A stretch of DNA of 64,000 nucleotides from Cheiracanthium punctorium (taxonomy: Eukaryota > Arthropoda > Arachnida > Araneae > Cheiracanthiidae), in the NCBI GenBank assembly GCA_038373885.1, contig JAWZYV010006201.1, positions 496,001 to 560,000 on the forward strand. Direction: 5' to 3'. The translations under genes were made by a program, and so were the position numbers. The notes beneath the pieces are model-generated. The model made no database searches. It saw nothing but the letters and a program-made list of their open reading frames with translations, and was not told the origin of the DNA. Below are positions 1 to 11,814 of the stretch, one piece after another (within the stretch, counting starts at the first letter, position 1; the number at the start of each line of letters is the position of its first letter).

Positions 1-178
1 ATTTGCCCATTTCCAAGACGCAACACATACACGAAAATACACGCGCAGGCCCGTTACTAATTGCGAAGGCCTCGATTAAACCTTGCATTTTCAATTTTTT
101 TGACGGCTTCTTTGTGATTCAGACCAAATAAATATTCCAAGTTTTCGACCTCGGAAGATGAACGCAACTTTGCCAAAT

Positions 179-182
<4 letters not shown>

Positions 183-223
<41 letters not shown>
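183..223. repeat. Poly(A) tract, 41 bp
   Basis: Uninterrupted A run in otherwise unremarkable AT-rich sequence (1-500). It may be the tail of a retroposed sequence, but no flanking target duplication was found. Confidence 0.8.
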
Positions 224-224
<1 letters not shown>

Positions 225-499
225 AGCGAAATTTTATACTTTTTCCAGTTTTTCACGATTTTGAATCCTATGAACAGTTTCTTCATGAAAACTATTAGTT
301 ACATTTTTAAAGTACACAAAATCTGCCAAAATTTCATACCAATTGTCACTGTAAGCCCAATAGTTTGTAAGATACAACCCTTCAAATTTTCCTTTTTTTT
401 TCTTTCTTTTCCGCCCTTTATTTTTCAGAATAATTTATATTTTTCCAGTTTTTTTCCGATTTTGACCCCGAAGAATAATTTTTTCATCACAATTCTTAT

Positions 500-1845
500 T
501 AGCACCAGAGTGCTATTAATTTCAACCTTGCTTTTTGTGTAGACACGATTTTGGTACAATTTTTGCGTCGAGTCACTTTTGAAATGTGTTTGCCAGATAA
601 TGTGGAGGGAGGGGGGAGGCGTTAATAAAATGTTGAAAGTCGCACAAGGTTTTTGCAATTTTAGATAAATGATCGCTAAACTGGGTGCCAAAATGCGACA
701 ATTTATTATAAATATATTTTGAGTATAGTTAGAAAACGCCTGGCGAATATTGTAAAATAGTTTTAGTAGACGATTTAAATATAGATTTTAATTCCGAAGA
801 AGTGTTTTATAGAATAGTGAAAACAAATACGGTACACATCATAAATTATGATACACTTTCCAAATGGTATTTATAAAGGTGAAGTGTAGTTTGACTATGC
901 CTGGCGAAAATTGTTAAACAGTTTTGGTAGGCGATTTTAATATAGATTTCTATTCCGAAGAAGTGTTTTATGGAACAAAGAAGGAAAACACGATACACTC
1001 ATGGATTATGATGCTCATTCCAAACAGTATTTAAAATGTCTACGAGATATATTTGGAATATGCCTATAGTTCCAATATGCCTGGTGAAGATTTTAAAACA
1101 GTATCAATAGGCGTAGGTTAAGATAGATTTGGATTCCAAAGATGTGCTTTATGGTTCAAGAAAGAGGTGATTCCTATTTTAACGCCCCTACTTTCGCCAA
1201 CCTAAAAATTCTCCGCCCTTTGGCGAGCTTGGAAGTCATGGGTCTCTAGGAGTTATGCACAAGTTTCAACGCTCCCTAAACAACTACATGAAAACTAAAG
1301 TGAACAAATTAGTGATAAACGCACTAGTTAAGGAATTTGAAGACACTTAATTATTAAAACTACATTAATTGGCAACCCAAAATAAATAAAAATGTAACGA
1401 AATGCTGTACTTACAGGTTGTTCCAAATCGCCATTTTAATTCTAAATTACGATTGCCACATAAATACAAAAAATCGTCATGATTACTCTATATGTTTAAT
1501 GATCGCCACCTTGGCGAGAGTTGGGGCGTTAAAGTAGAAATCAACCCAAGAAAGAGAAACACCGCACACTCATGGATTATGATGCACATTCTAAGCAATA
1601 TTTAAAACGGTGAAGTATAGTTGTAATATACTTGGCGAAGATTGTAAAATAGTTTTAGTAGGCAATTTCAAGATAAATTTCGATTCCAAAGATGGTTTTT
1701 ATAAAATAAGGAAGAAAAATACTGCTCACTCATGAACAATGATACACTTTCCAACCTTATGGAATAAGGAAGAAAATAGGCACGACGCATAAATTATGAT
1801 ACGCTTTTAATATATAGCACTTTGGTGCGTATTTAAAATCTGAAA
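500..1845. repeat. Left arm of a long inverted repeat, with ~185-bp tandem units
   Basis: Reverse complement of 26985-28468: the segments near 502-700 and 28280-28465 match closely, as do 1255-1530 and 27290-27545. Inside are degenerate tandem units of about 185 bp, each with GCCTGGCGAA, TAGGCGAT and a GTGTTTTATGGAA-like box (about 720-1180 and 1600-1800). A third, diverged copy lies at 28950-29610. No coding function is visible. Confidence 0.75.
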
Positions 1846-2009
1846 AGGTTTCAGATTTTCTTCATTTTTAAGTAGACTAAATTTAACATATTTAAAGTAG
1901 ACTATATATTTAAAGTAGACTAAATTTGTCAGAATTTGATATCACAATGATTACTTTAAGCCCAATAGTTTTTATGATAGAGCTTTTCATTATTGAGGCC
2001 GGATTTTTT

Positions 2010-3420
2010 AAACAACCTGAAAAAAACATTTTGGGTATTTCGGTTAGTTACATTCTAAAACAAAAACTAAAACGAAAACTTTAGAATTATCTCTTTTTCT
2101 TTCTCAGATATGTAGGGAAATGTGAAAAGAAGGTCTTCCCCCTTACTCTAATTTGGGTGCGAATTCTAAAAAACCCTGAAAGTGATTTTTAGATCACTTT
2201 CAGGGATCACTTAGATCACTTTCTATTAGTTGTATTTCAAAACAAGAATCGTACGGCCATCTTTTTTCTGAGATATGAATGGAAACATGAAAAGAACGTT
2301 TTGGGCCGCCATCCAGTTTGGACACGAATATTAAAAATCGCTTCTTAATTGACGCCTTCAATTACAGCTGAAAAGTGGCTGAATGTATATAGAGGAAGAT
2401 CTCCTGACTGACTGACGATGATCGCCCAGCGAAATCTACTATAGACATGAAATTTTAAGAGTTTATAGCTTTTGTGACCAAGGAGTCACAAAAGCTATAT
2501 ACTCCTAAAATTTCATAGGAGTATATAGCTTTCCAATCTCTTTTTAAAAAGAGATTTTTAAAAATTCGTACCTAGACGGGGATGGCGGCCCAAAACGTTG
2601 TTTTAACGTTTCCCTTCATATCTCAGAGGAAAAAATAAGGTAGCCGTTCAATTCTTGCTTTAAAATGTAACTAACAAAAATACCTAAAAATTACGTTCCG
2701 AGATTTTTAGAATTTGCACCCAAATAGATGTAAGGGGCAAAAACGTTCGTTAACGTTCTGTTCACTTTTCCTTTCTGAAAGGGAAAAAGAGGTAGCCGTA
2801 AAATTCTTGTTTTAAAACGTAACTAACAGAAATACTTAAAACGTATTTTCAGGGTTTTAAAATTTTCGGACCAAACGGGGGTAAGGGTGCCAAGCATTAT
2901 TTTCACGTTTCCCTCCATATCTCAGAGGAAAAAAGAGATTGCCGCACAATAATTACTTTACAATGGGACTCGCAGAAATAATTAACAATCATTCTCAGGG
3001 TTTTTTAAAATTCGCACTCAAATATGGGTAAGCGGCAAAAACGTTCCTTAACGTTCTTTTCACATTTTCCTATATATCTCAGAAAGAAAAAGAGAGCTGT
3101 AAAATTCTTGCTTAAAAACATAGTGAACACAAATGCCTGAAAAACATTTCATGATATTTTAGAAGTCGTTTCAACGGGAATGAGGGGACCAAAACGTTGT
3201 TTTCAAATTTGCCATCATATTTTTAAGGGAAATAGAGCTAGCCATAAAAGTCTTGCTTTAGAATGTAGCTAACACGAATGCCTAAAAGTCATTTTTCAGG
3301 TTTTTTTTTTTTTAATTTGTTTCCAAACTTGTTTAAGCGACCAAAATGTTGTTTTCATATTTGTCTTCATATATCGAAGTAAAATGAAGATAGCCATAAA
3401 AAATCTTGCGCTCAAATGTT
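2010..3420. repeat. Foldback, satellite-like block of ~160-bp units
   Basis: Units carrying CTTGCTTTAAAATGTAACTAAC and ATATCTCAGA-type boxes repeat in direct orientation from about 2580 to 3420 and in inverted orientation from about 2010 to 2340. The turning point at 2440-2530 contains a perfect short palindrome around CTTTTGTGACC/GGTCACAAAAG. The units diverge by 10-25 percent by eye. No reading frame of note. Confidence 0.65.
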
Positions 3421-3623
3421 TGCTTTAAAATCTTGAATTTAAATATTTTTTCCGCGCAATTCAGTAATTTTGCCAACTGTGTGCAAGTGCATATTGGCCT
3501 CGTTTGACAGAGGTGTTTTCTATCGAAGATTTTTTTTTTCTTCTTCATTCAGCGAGTGCATCAATTTTCGATAGCTGGCTTCATTCGGAGAGAGGGGAAA
3601 GAGCGAATTCTATCCTACTTGAA

Positions 3624-3801
3624 CAGGTATGGGCAACCTTTGAAAGGTTACGGGCCAAACTTTGCGAAGTCGCGGGCCGTATAATTGGGATTAATATGGG
3701 ATTCTGAATGTTTTATGCAGGGTTCTGATATGTTCCGCGGGCCACATCAAAAGCCGTGGCGGGCCACATCTGGCCCCCTGGCCGGAGGTTGCCCATATGT
3801 A
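3624..3801. mobile_element. hAT-type MITE, GGGCAACC termini
   Basis: Ends CAGGTATGGGCAACC and GGTTGCCCATATGTA form short TIRs. The flanks TACTTGAA (3616) and TACTAGAA (3802) match at 7 of 8, fitting an 8-bp hAT target duplication. The interior is GC-rich with GCGGGCC motifs. Non-coding. Confidence 0.7.
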
Positions 3802-3929
3802 TACTAGAACAAAAGGCTTGGAGCTATATGGGCCCATGGGGCGCAAGCCCCCACCCCAATAAATTATGAGTTGGGGATGAGTCGCCTCCAATAATTGACA
3901 GTAATTTTTTTCTTTAAATTGCATTTTAC

Positions 3930-5600
3930 TCATTTTTTACAATTTAAAGAAAAAGTATTTCACTCAAGTTATAGGAAAAAAACTTTTCTTTTATTCATAG
4001 AAATTTTCTTCTGATTTCGTTTTCGATTATTATTTGAGATTCATTCTGACACCACATAACACAAGATGTTATTAAGCTGGCCGCACCAGGCGCCGGTTAA
4101 TAAAAAACAGTCTATGCAATGGGAATTATGAAATCAAAAGTTCACATCAGCCTAAAATGCGTTCAGTAATCGAAAATGTTCCTTCCCCACCATCTTTGCA
4201 TCTTTCACTCCGCTTCCATTTTTGACTTTGTTTCACAGCATTTTAAGAAGGATAACTTGGTAGGAAGGCACTATAATGGTTAGGTACCTTATTAAATTTT
4301 AAAAAACTAGGGGCCAAGGCCCCCAGACTCGCTACGCTCGCTTTTCGTATGAGGCATTCGGCCCCTAATAAGGCTTATTCGTAAAAAAAGACATAATTTC
4401 AACAGACAAAACCCGAAGATTGGATCAGATACTGAGCTACACATTGCTTGGTTCTTGCATGTTCATTGGTACATAAAAATTTAAACTTCACACTACAGTA
4501 GACCCCTCCCCCTCATAACACGGAAGATATTTTGTTATGAGAATCCGTGTTGTACGGGTCCTGAGCTATACTCCACCTGGAGTGCGGACTCCGCTTATAA
4601 TCGCTGGAAAAATTATTTGCACTCCTCAGAAGCACAATGATATTTAATGTTGCCATTCAAAAGTTATATTAATTAGAAGCTAAAGCATAATAAAATCAGA
4701 ACATGTGTTTCAGCTGTATTTTTAATAATGTAAAACCTATTGGACACCTTGCGAATTTGCCACCCATGGCGACTTTTCATTATTTGGCGATTGACACATG
4801 CTCACAACCTATAATTACTGTTCATTTAAGGTTACCGGAAAACCGTTATCCATATTTTCATTTACATAATCGTTTGCAGATTGGCGTACTTAGCACCACG
4901 AATTATACCATCTCGTCGCGCTAGCAAATATCCAAAGTGTACTATAACTGTTTTAATGGCATAGTTAACGCCGCCAAATATTTTTGCTGGTAGCAAATAA
5001 TCCAGCTGGACCTTTAAAATAATCTGCATTTTAATTATTTTTCATTTTTATTATTAGTTATTCTGTTTTGGAAAAACGAATAATCGCTAATTCTAAACTC
5101 CTGTTGTCTAAGCGAACTTACTATTTGAAAATTGTCAACTTTGTGTAACACATTTTGAGTTACTTATTTCATATAGTTTTTATTTTGGCGTAAAATGGGC
5201 ATAATTCTAACTCATGTTTGTAAATTTCACGCGATTCTAGATACTTGGAAACGCTTTGTTGCAAAGGAATGAAAGATTTTATGCCAAATCTGGCAACCAT
5301 TCTGTTTATTTTTTCAGTTTTTTATTAACATCTTCTAAAATAATTCGATTTTCGAAATTTAAGTCAGCTTAGCAGGTTCCTCGGAATTTTTCGAATCTGT
5401 GGGCACCTTAGTCGAAACTCAAATCCCCACGGTTTAGGAGAAGATAAGTCAACAAGCTTTGACAGCGCCAGCGGCCTTTACTTTTTTTTAGAATAGAGAG
5501 ATGCCAGAACCATCTGCAAGTAAAACGTTTCAAACGAATACAAGTTGCAGCGATGTACGCACAGAACAATAAACATATTTCTATAATTTTACTTCTGCAT
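3930..5600. other. AT-rich sequence without a recognised gene
   Basis: No splice-bounded coding segment or intact element seen. A TACAGTAGACCCCTCC-like element end lies near 4495-4580. Only short shadow reading frames occur. Confidence 0.5.
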
Positions 5601-5619
5601 CAAAAAATTTGGAGATATA

Positions 5620-5910
5620 CAAGCCGGGAAAAATCTATTGCCCGATATGCCCGCGGCATTTAGAAATCTCAGCCAGGTATGTATTTTTTTGGCTACGTGC
5701 CCGATCGGGCATGAAAAAAAATCGATCAAAAGAGATTCACAAAATAGTTTTAATATGCTTGTTCATATATCATACCGATTTGGTTTGTGGTTGCAACATT
5801 TCCTTTCAATGCAAACAGTCTGAATAATGAAAATTTTATAGAGCAATAAAATGTAGTAATTTTCGAGCATGTATTATTTTATGCTACATGCCCGACAGGG
5901 CATGTAAATG
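5620..5910. repeat. Repeat with GCCCGA...GGGCAT palindromes
   Basis: Three related palindromic boxes, TGCCCGATATGCCCG (5639), GTGCCCGATCGGGCATG (5697) and ATGCCCGACAGGGCATG (5888), lie within 270 bp. A small non-autonomous element is likely, but ends and target duplication were not resolved. Confidence 0.4.
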
Positions 5911-5940
5911 TTTGGAGATTTTTCTTCCCCTAGACATCTA

Positions 5941-6947
5941 CAGGTCTCCCAAAAAGGTGATAACGGGCTTTCATTCTTTATCTATTAGAGATAAGTGGAC
6001 GATATAAATTGGAAAAATGTTCCAAATAAGGTCGGAAATAATTCTACGCTAAGAAAAAATTCCTCTCGTTTATTTTCAAAAAGTTGCTCTTTTTAAATTT
6101 TTATACGACCCCGTAATTCCCTGTTAGTAAAATGTGCCCCATACACTCATAAGGGGATGTACCAAATCTGAGCCTTTTATCGTACGATGTCGCAGAGATA
6201 TCTTTAAAGAAAGAGGATCGGGTACTATCCATGATTTTGTATGTAAACGTTTATTCCTAGAGTGAAAAAAAAAAGATTTTCTTTCGTAATTTCTGTACGA
6301 CCCCTGAAATGCGATTATTCGACGTGATTTTTTCCCTTCCAGAGCCATTGAAAAGTGGTTTAAGTCAGCGTTATATTTATCTTCATATCCAGGGCCGGAT
6401 TTACACATTTTTGCGCCCTAGGCCAAAGGCCATAATTGCGCCCCCCCCCCTCCCTCGAAAAATTGATCAGTAATTCCAATTTAATATGCATAATAATCGG
6501 AAGCCATGTTTTTCTTTGGCAATAATCACTTAAAGTAAGTTTTTTTCGTTTCCGCTTTCCAGTCCTTTTCCCCATCCGCGATTGTTCTGTAGGGGAGTTC
6601 TTCGTTCTGCGCCCTTTAGACCGCTGCGCCCTAGGCCATGGCCTAGGTTGGCCTTACGGGAAATCCGGCTCTGTTCATATCTGTGACACTTTTAAAGGTA
6701 TCGTTCTCAAATTTTATATGTCAGTTCTTTAATCTATGGGGCACATTTTACTCATTGGGAATTGTTTCGTACGGGGGTCGTATAAAAATTTAAAAAGTGT
6801 AACTTTTCAAAAAATGAACGAGAGGAATTTTTTTCGTAACGGAGTAGCATTTCCGGCCTCATTTTGAACATTTTTCAATTTACACTGCCCACTTATCTCT
6901 TACAGATAAAGAATTAAAGCCCATTACCACCTTTTCGGGACACCCTG
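5941..6947. mobile_element. ~1.0-kb element with ~210-bp terminal inverted repeats
   Basis: CAGGTCTCCC... at the left and ...GGGACACCCTG at the right are ends of long imperfect TIRs that pair 5941-6145 with 6735-6947. Both ends abut TA, fitting a TA target duplication. A second, hAT-type MITE sits inside (6390-6673). No transposase. Confidence 0.7.
6390..6673. mobile_element. hAT-type MITE, CAGRGCCGGATTT termini
   Basis: TIRs CAGGGCCGGATTT and AAATCCGGCTCTG; perfect 8-bp duplication TTCATATC at 6382-6389 and 6674-6681. The interior has a C-run and two GCGCCCTAGGCC boxes. Nested in 5941-6947, hence younger. Confidence 0.9.
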
Positions 6948-7096
6948 TATAAATTCCAATATGCAATATTAGCTGAACAAAGGTGTATAACTTTGCTTTT
7001 GAAATATTTTTAATTTGGGATTTCTCTTTTGAAATGGCGATACAGGGAACAGCCAAAAGCTGTAAAGTTCTGTCGAAGCTCCAACCTTATTATATA

Positions 7097-7988
7097 CAGG
7101 GTGAATCGCTACCAAACTGGCAAACTTGCAGGGAGTGTAGAGGGTTGAGAGACGGCTAAGAATCACGTAGCAATGCGGGGTCGGAAACGTCGTCTTCGTG
7201 TAGCTGTTAATAATCACTTTAGAAGAAGTGTTCAAGGGATAGTAAACTTTCCGACCATGGTTTCTCAAAAACTAATCCCTCTTTCACCGATTGCACTTGA
7301 TAAAAATTGATACTTCAGAATTGTTTATTTCATAACATTTATGAAATTGTCTGAGGAAAGGGCATTATTTATGAAACTTGGTTAACCCTTTAACGCGCAG
7401 TGTTCCCGCTCTGGGAACACCCAACTCTGACGTTTTGACTGTTGCCAGTCACGAAGAATAGATTTGGTTTCTATAAAAACAGTTGAGGGTGACATAGCTC
7501 CACGAGAATCCTTTACTTTTAAGCACGTGATTTCCCGTAAAAAAATATGGTCACGATTATTTTTAACAGCACTGACATCTGCTGAAAAAAGGAAGAATGC
7601 GAGAACAGCTGGATAGATTGCCCAATGCTGAAAAAAGGGCAGCCGTTGCCATCGCTCGACTTAACTACCAGCAAGATGGCGGACGATCGAAACGTTCATC
7701 GCGGGCCACAGATCTAGAGACCCCTTTTTTTTACGACAGCTGGCTGTGCCGCACAGCCAGCTGCCTTGCTGGTAGTTAAGTCGAGCGACGGCAACGGCTG
7801 CCCTTTTTTCAGCATTGGGAAAGGGTTGCGCCTCAAAGGGTTAAGAAATTAGACGCACACTTCAACACTTCTTCCAGAGTGATTAGTAACAGGTACATGA
7901 AGACGACGTTTCCGACCCCGCATTCTGAAGCGTCTCTGCACTCCCTACATCCCCTGCAAGTTTGTCAGTCTGGCAGCAAATCACCCAG
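7097..7988. mobile_element. CAGGGTG-type TIR element, copy 1
   Basis: Starts CAGGGTGAATC next to TA and ends CACCCAG|TA. The termini form long inverted repeats (GGGGTCGGAAACGTCGTC near 7175, matched inverted near 7905). A piggyBac-type insert occupies 7386-7840. The same family occurs at 8420-10870, 33006-35389, 43365-43689 and 53945-54057. Short frames such as KLDAHFN reappear in several copies but no intact protein does. Confidence 0.7.
7386..7840. mobile_element. piggyBac-like MITE with large internal hairpin
   Basis: Flanked by TTAA at 7382-7385 and 7841-7844; termini CCCTTTAACGCG and CTCAAAGGG. Inside, 7621-7690 and 7745-7818 are near-perfect inverse copies (CCCAATGCTGAAAAAAGGGC and its complement). 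Non-coding. TTAA plus CCYTTT ends is the piggyBac signature. Confidence 0.8.
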
Positions 7989-8149
7989 TATATATGGTGC
8001 GTGCGTGTGTATGTGTGAATGGGAGGAGTACGTGGATGCTCCCCGCTCTTGTAAGTTAAAAAAATGTATGCTTGCATGAAAAACTACTATCCTGTACATT
8101 CGCCATTAAAAACTATAGACACAGAAGAGTCATGATAAATCGAGATAGA

Positions 8150-8393
8150 TAGGTCGGGCCTACCTCTGAACTGGAACGCAAAGCCCTCTGAGCTGGGAGT
8201 CGGAAGGTGCCTGGTTCAAAACAGGTCACGTCCGCCGACCTAACCGTTCGGAGTTTTTCGTGGTTTCCTCCGAAACTTAGCGTGAATACGGGTTAGGACG
8301 TCCTAGAAAGACTCCCCACGGAGAGCACTCCACCCACAGGCCTAGATCCCTCGTATTTGATAATTGGCTTTAATCCCACAACAACAACAACCT
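8150..8393 (+). mobile_element. tRNA-derived SINE
   Basis: A B-box-like GGTTCAAAAC (8214) follows a tRNA-related head; the body has GTTTTTCGTGGTTTCCTCC, a core I associate with arthropod SINEs, and the tail is (CAA)n at 8379-8391. A degraded copy of the body lies at 34340-34510. Confidence 0.65.
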
Positions 8394-8419
8394 ACAGAAT
8401 CAAGGTACATCTGCATATA

Positions 8420-10870
8420 CAGGGTGAATCTAAACTCTTGGGCAAAACTTTAAGAGGTGATAGGGCACACAATAAGGAATGAGAATCACATAGCAATGTG
8501 GGGTCGGCAACGTCGTCTTCGTGTGGCTGTTAATAGTGCTGTAAAAGTAACGACAAAATGAGTATCCGTATGTATTTGTTACTTAGATGTTCGCTATTCG
8601 TTACTAAGTATTCGTTACTCGTTACTTTCGTTACTACTAATAGAATGGGTAATAGGGTGTTATATGTGCCCCATAACAACACATCCGGGACAGTGTTGTT
8701 ATGGGTATATGCCGCCCATACATAAACCCATAACAAAACCTAACCCAAAAGAATTTTTTTTAGCGAAGTTGTACAAAGTTGTATTTACAGCTTATTTTCT
8801 CTGATTTACAGATTGTTTTTATACACATTTATGGTTTTATACAATGCTAAATTATCCGAATTACTGAGTACACATAGAAATCTTCCAAAGACATATGCCA
8901 TTCTTTTTTTTCTCAACCCCCCCTTTTTTAAATTCTGAACGCTGGTTTAACCTGTTCACTCTTATCATAAAAAGTGTAAAGGAAAGCTTGTGACTCGTGT
9001 TTTTTTCTGGGAGCGGGTTCTCGAATACTGAGATCCAGGGATTGGGCCATATATATTAAATTCACAGGGCAGGGGATCTCAGTATGATATCAACTACTTT
9101 GCGTCTCTACAAGCATAATATCTTTATTATTTGTGAGTTCATATTTCATATCAAAAACTTCTTTTGCTGGACGATTTTTCGAAGTAAATTAAAAATTACC
9201 ATATTTTAAATTAAAATTGTTTAATTCAGTGAGAATTATCTATTTTTAAGATATTTCCAGTTCTATTTCTGCACTTTTGGGATGTAAGGGGTTAGCCCCT
9301 TCTGTGGGTGCATATATGAGAGCATTCTTTAAACAAAAATTATCACTCCTTTCATACAGAAAGAATGGTTGCACCGGACTATGCGTATTCCATGAGTTCA
9401 TGGAATAAAATGTACCATAAAATAGGGCAGATGGCCCCCTAAACGCCGACATTTTAGAAACATACTGAACTTTATTGAATTATTTTAATACCAGTGGCTT
9501 ACGCAGGAGTGGGCATAGAAATCCCGGGTAGCTCCCAATTTTTTATATATTTTTTAAACAATTACTTAAAAAATGTGTTTAGGTTTCCATGCTAAATATT
9601 TTTTTTAGTTCCAAATAATATTTTAAATAATAAAAATGTGAATTCGTTTACTTTATAAAAAAATATTTTTTTAAAGGTGTATTTAAATAATTTGTTATTT
9701 ATTACTCATATTTCGATTCTAGCTAAAAAAAAGAAAAAGTTAAGTTCGCAATCCTGCTTCGGAACCACTCTGAAAGAAAGAATTCTGATTGCACCACTAT
9801 TTAGTACTAAAATGTTAGTAAGCCCGAAATTAGCACCCCTTACTAACATGCTTCTCTTATATGTATTGCTCCTCTACAATTATAAGAACACCCCCTTCCC
9901 CCCCCCTGCAAAAAAAAATTCAACTGCGCATAAGAACGCACAATAAACCGGATGCTATCCCCCCATTGTACGACCCATATCAATAGAGCAGCAGATAGTA
10001 TATCCATCTCCATAACTGTAACGAAACATACGGATTCTTCCAAACCTCATCAAAACGATACCATTCGGCTCGGCACAAACGAATTGCAACCAGAACATAC
10101 TACTTCTCAAATACCGAAACTGATTTTTCCCTTCAAACAGCGAGAATCCATAATACTTCCGGAATCTAGTAACGGAACGGAACATACTATTACTCAAATA
10201 CCGAAATTCATTTTCTCCCTCCGGCAGTCTTGTATTCGAAGTTCGAACCTGGTCGATCCGAAATGCACACTCGAAAGTCATTTTCCCCCTTGAAACCGCG
10301 ATCCGATATCCAGTAACAAACAGAAGATATTAGTACTCGATTACTGGAACCCGTTACCCCCCTAGTTCGCCTCGCCTGGAAGTCTGTATTCGAAGTTCGA
10401 AGCTGCTCGATCCGAAACAGCTTCGGATCGAGTAACGAGTAACGATATCAACCTAAAAGTAACAATTCGTTACTTCGAGTCTGAGTGATTATCCGTATCT
10501 TAGTACCGAATACATGCGGTTTGCTTCAGCTCTAGCTGTTAATAATCACTTAGGATAAAAGTGCCGAAACAACAGTGCACTCTCCGACCATTGTTCGTCA
10601 GAAACTAATGTATTTTTTCTCGAAAACAGAAGACTAAAATGGATAGTTTAAAAATTCCATTTTATTTTATGGATGAAATTTTCGGAGACGAGCCTACCGT
10701 TTATGAATTGGTTAAGAAATTAGACGGACACTTCAATGCTTTTCCAAAAGTGATTATTACCAGGTAAGTTAAAACTGCGTTTTTCACCCCAGATTGCTAT
10801 GTGATTACGATTCCTCATTGTGTGCAATATCACCCCCCTAAATATTGCCCAAGAGTTTAGATTCACCCTG
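8420..10870. mobile_element. CAGGGTG-type TIR element, copy 2, split by a hAT insertion
   Basis: CAGGGTGAATC at 8420 and GATTCACCCTG at 10870, each abutting TA. The outer ~115 bp pair as inverted repeats. Without the 2.0-kb insert at 8534-10534 the element would be about 440 bp. Confidence 0.8.
8534..10534. mobile_element. hAT-type element, 2.0 kb, TAGWGCTG termini
   Basis: TIRs TAGTGCTGTAAAAG and (reverse) TAGAGCTGAAGC; perfect 8-bp duplication GCTGTTAA at 8526-8533 and 10535-10542. Subterminal GTAACGAGTAACG-like repeats occur at both ends. No transposase recognised; opposed frames near 9952-10293 are shadows of low-complexity repeats. Confidence 0.85.
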
Positions 10871-10878
10871 TACACGAG

Positions 10879-11029
10879 CATAGCCGCCAACCTTCCCGAG
10901 TTCTACCGGAGATTTTTTTTACCTATAAATTCATGCTTAAAATAACGCCATAAGTTAAATTTAAAATGAAACTGTTTAAAAATTGTGGTGGAAAATCTCC
11001 CGAAGAAATCGGGAAGATTGGTAGTTATG
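10879..11029. mobile_element. MITE, CATARCTGCCAACCTTCC family
   Basis: Inverted termini CATAGCCGCCAACCTTCCCG and CGGGAAGATTGGTAGTTATG. The interior has GTTTAAAAATTGTGGTGG shared with copies at 25962-26122 and 36824-36976 and fragments near 24000-24155 and 35795-35867. Confidence 0.7.
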
Positions 11030-11164
11030 ATATGAGTGATCGTGATGAGGTGAAACCTCACGCCACTTTTTGGCTGAAAATAAATTTTATTTTAATTTTA
11101 TAAAGTTGTACGGTAGAAATTTTTGTTGCAGTAATAAATTAGCATGTTTCATATAATTATAAGT

Positions 11165-11352
11165 AGCCGCCCAGGTGGTGTTTTTTTTACCACACCTTGA
11201 ATCCGGAATCGATTCCCGGATCGGGCTTGTGTATTTGCGATATACCCGTTAGGGGTAATAGTGGTTGTCCATCGGGTGCCCCTTCAGAAGTGGTTGTCAC
11301 TTTGGGCGACCCACCTCCAGCCAAAGCTTGATATGCCATTACCAGGCGGCTG
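11165..11352. repeat. Short repeat with CCGCCTGG-type inverted ends
   Basis: AGCCGCCCAGGTGGTG and TACCAGGCGGCTGG bound about 190 bp that are more GC-rich than their surroundings. Could be a MITE or a reversed SINE (GGGAATCGATTCCGG on the minus strand resembles a B box). Confidence 0.4.
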
Positions 11353-11756
11353 GGAAAAAAATAATAATTATATATATTATACGTGATGAAGATTAAAAGC
11401 ATAAAATCAGTCTTAAAATGTTAATATTCTGAACCCAATAGATTCGATTAATGAGTTTAGACTGGGATTTAAATCATGATTTATAAACGAGCTGTGCCAT
11501 AAATGGCGATTTTTGCGATATTGGCTCTCTAAAATGATGTCATTTACTTATTTAGCCCAAGAATTTTAAGTTCGGCCACCGGAAACCGCAAACGCCTGCA
11601 AATTTAGCTTAATTCGCACTTTTGATTCTTAAATGCTCTCAAAAATTGTCTCTGAACGTAATATTTGTCTGTCCGAGAAACAAACCTTACAGTTTCACAA
11701 AGATTGTTTTTCAGACGACTTTAAATTAAATTAGATTAAATTGTCAAAGGATATTT

Positions 11757-11813
11757 TATTATATATATATATATATATATAGCTTAAATATATATATATA
11801 TATATAAGCTAAA
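11757..11813. repeat. (TA)n microsatellite, two runs
   Basis: Two TA runs separated by AGCTTAAA form a strong cruciform-capable sequence. Confidence 0.85.
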
Positions 11814-11814
11814 C

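Noticed and set aside
9952..10293. Opposed 113- and 108-codon frames
   Set aside because: Overlapping on both strands, low-complexity repeat composition, inside a non-coding hAT-type element.
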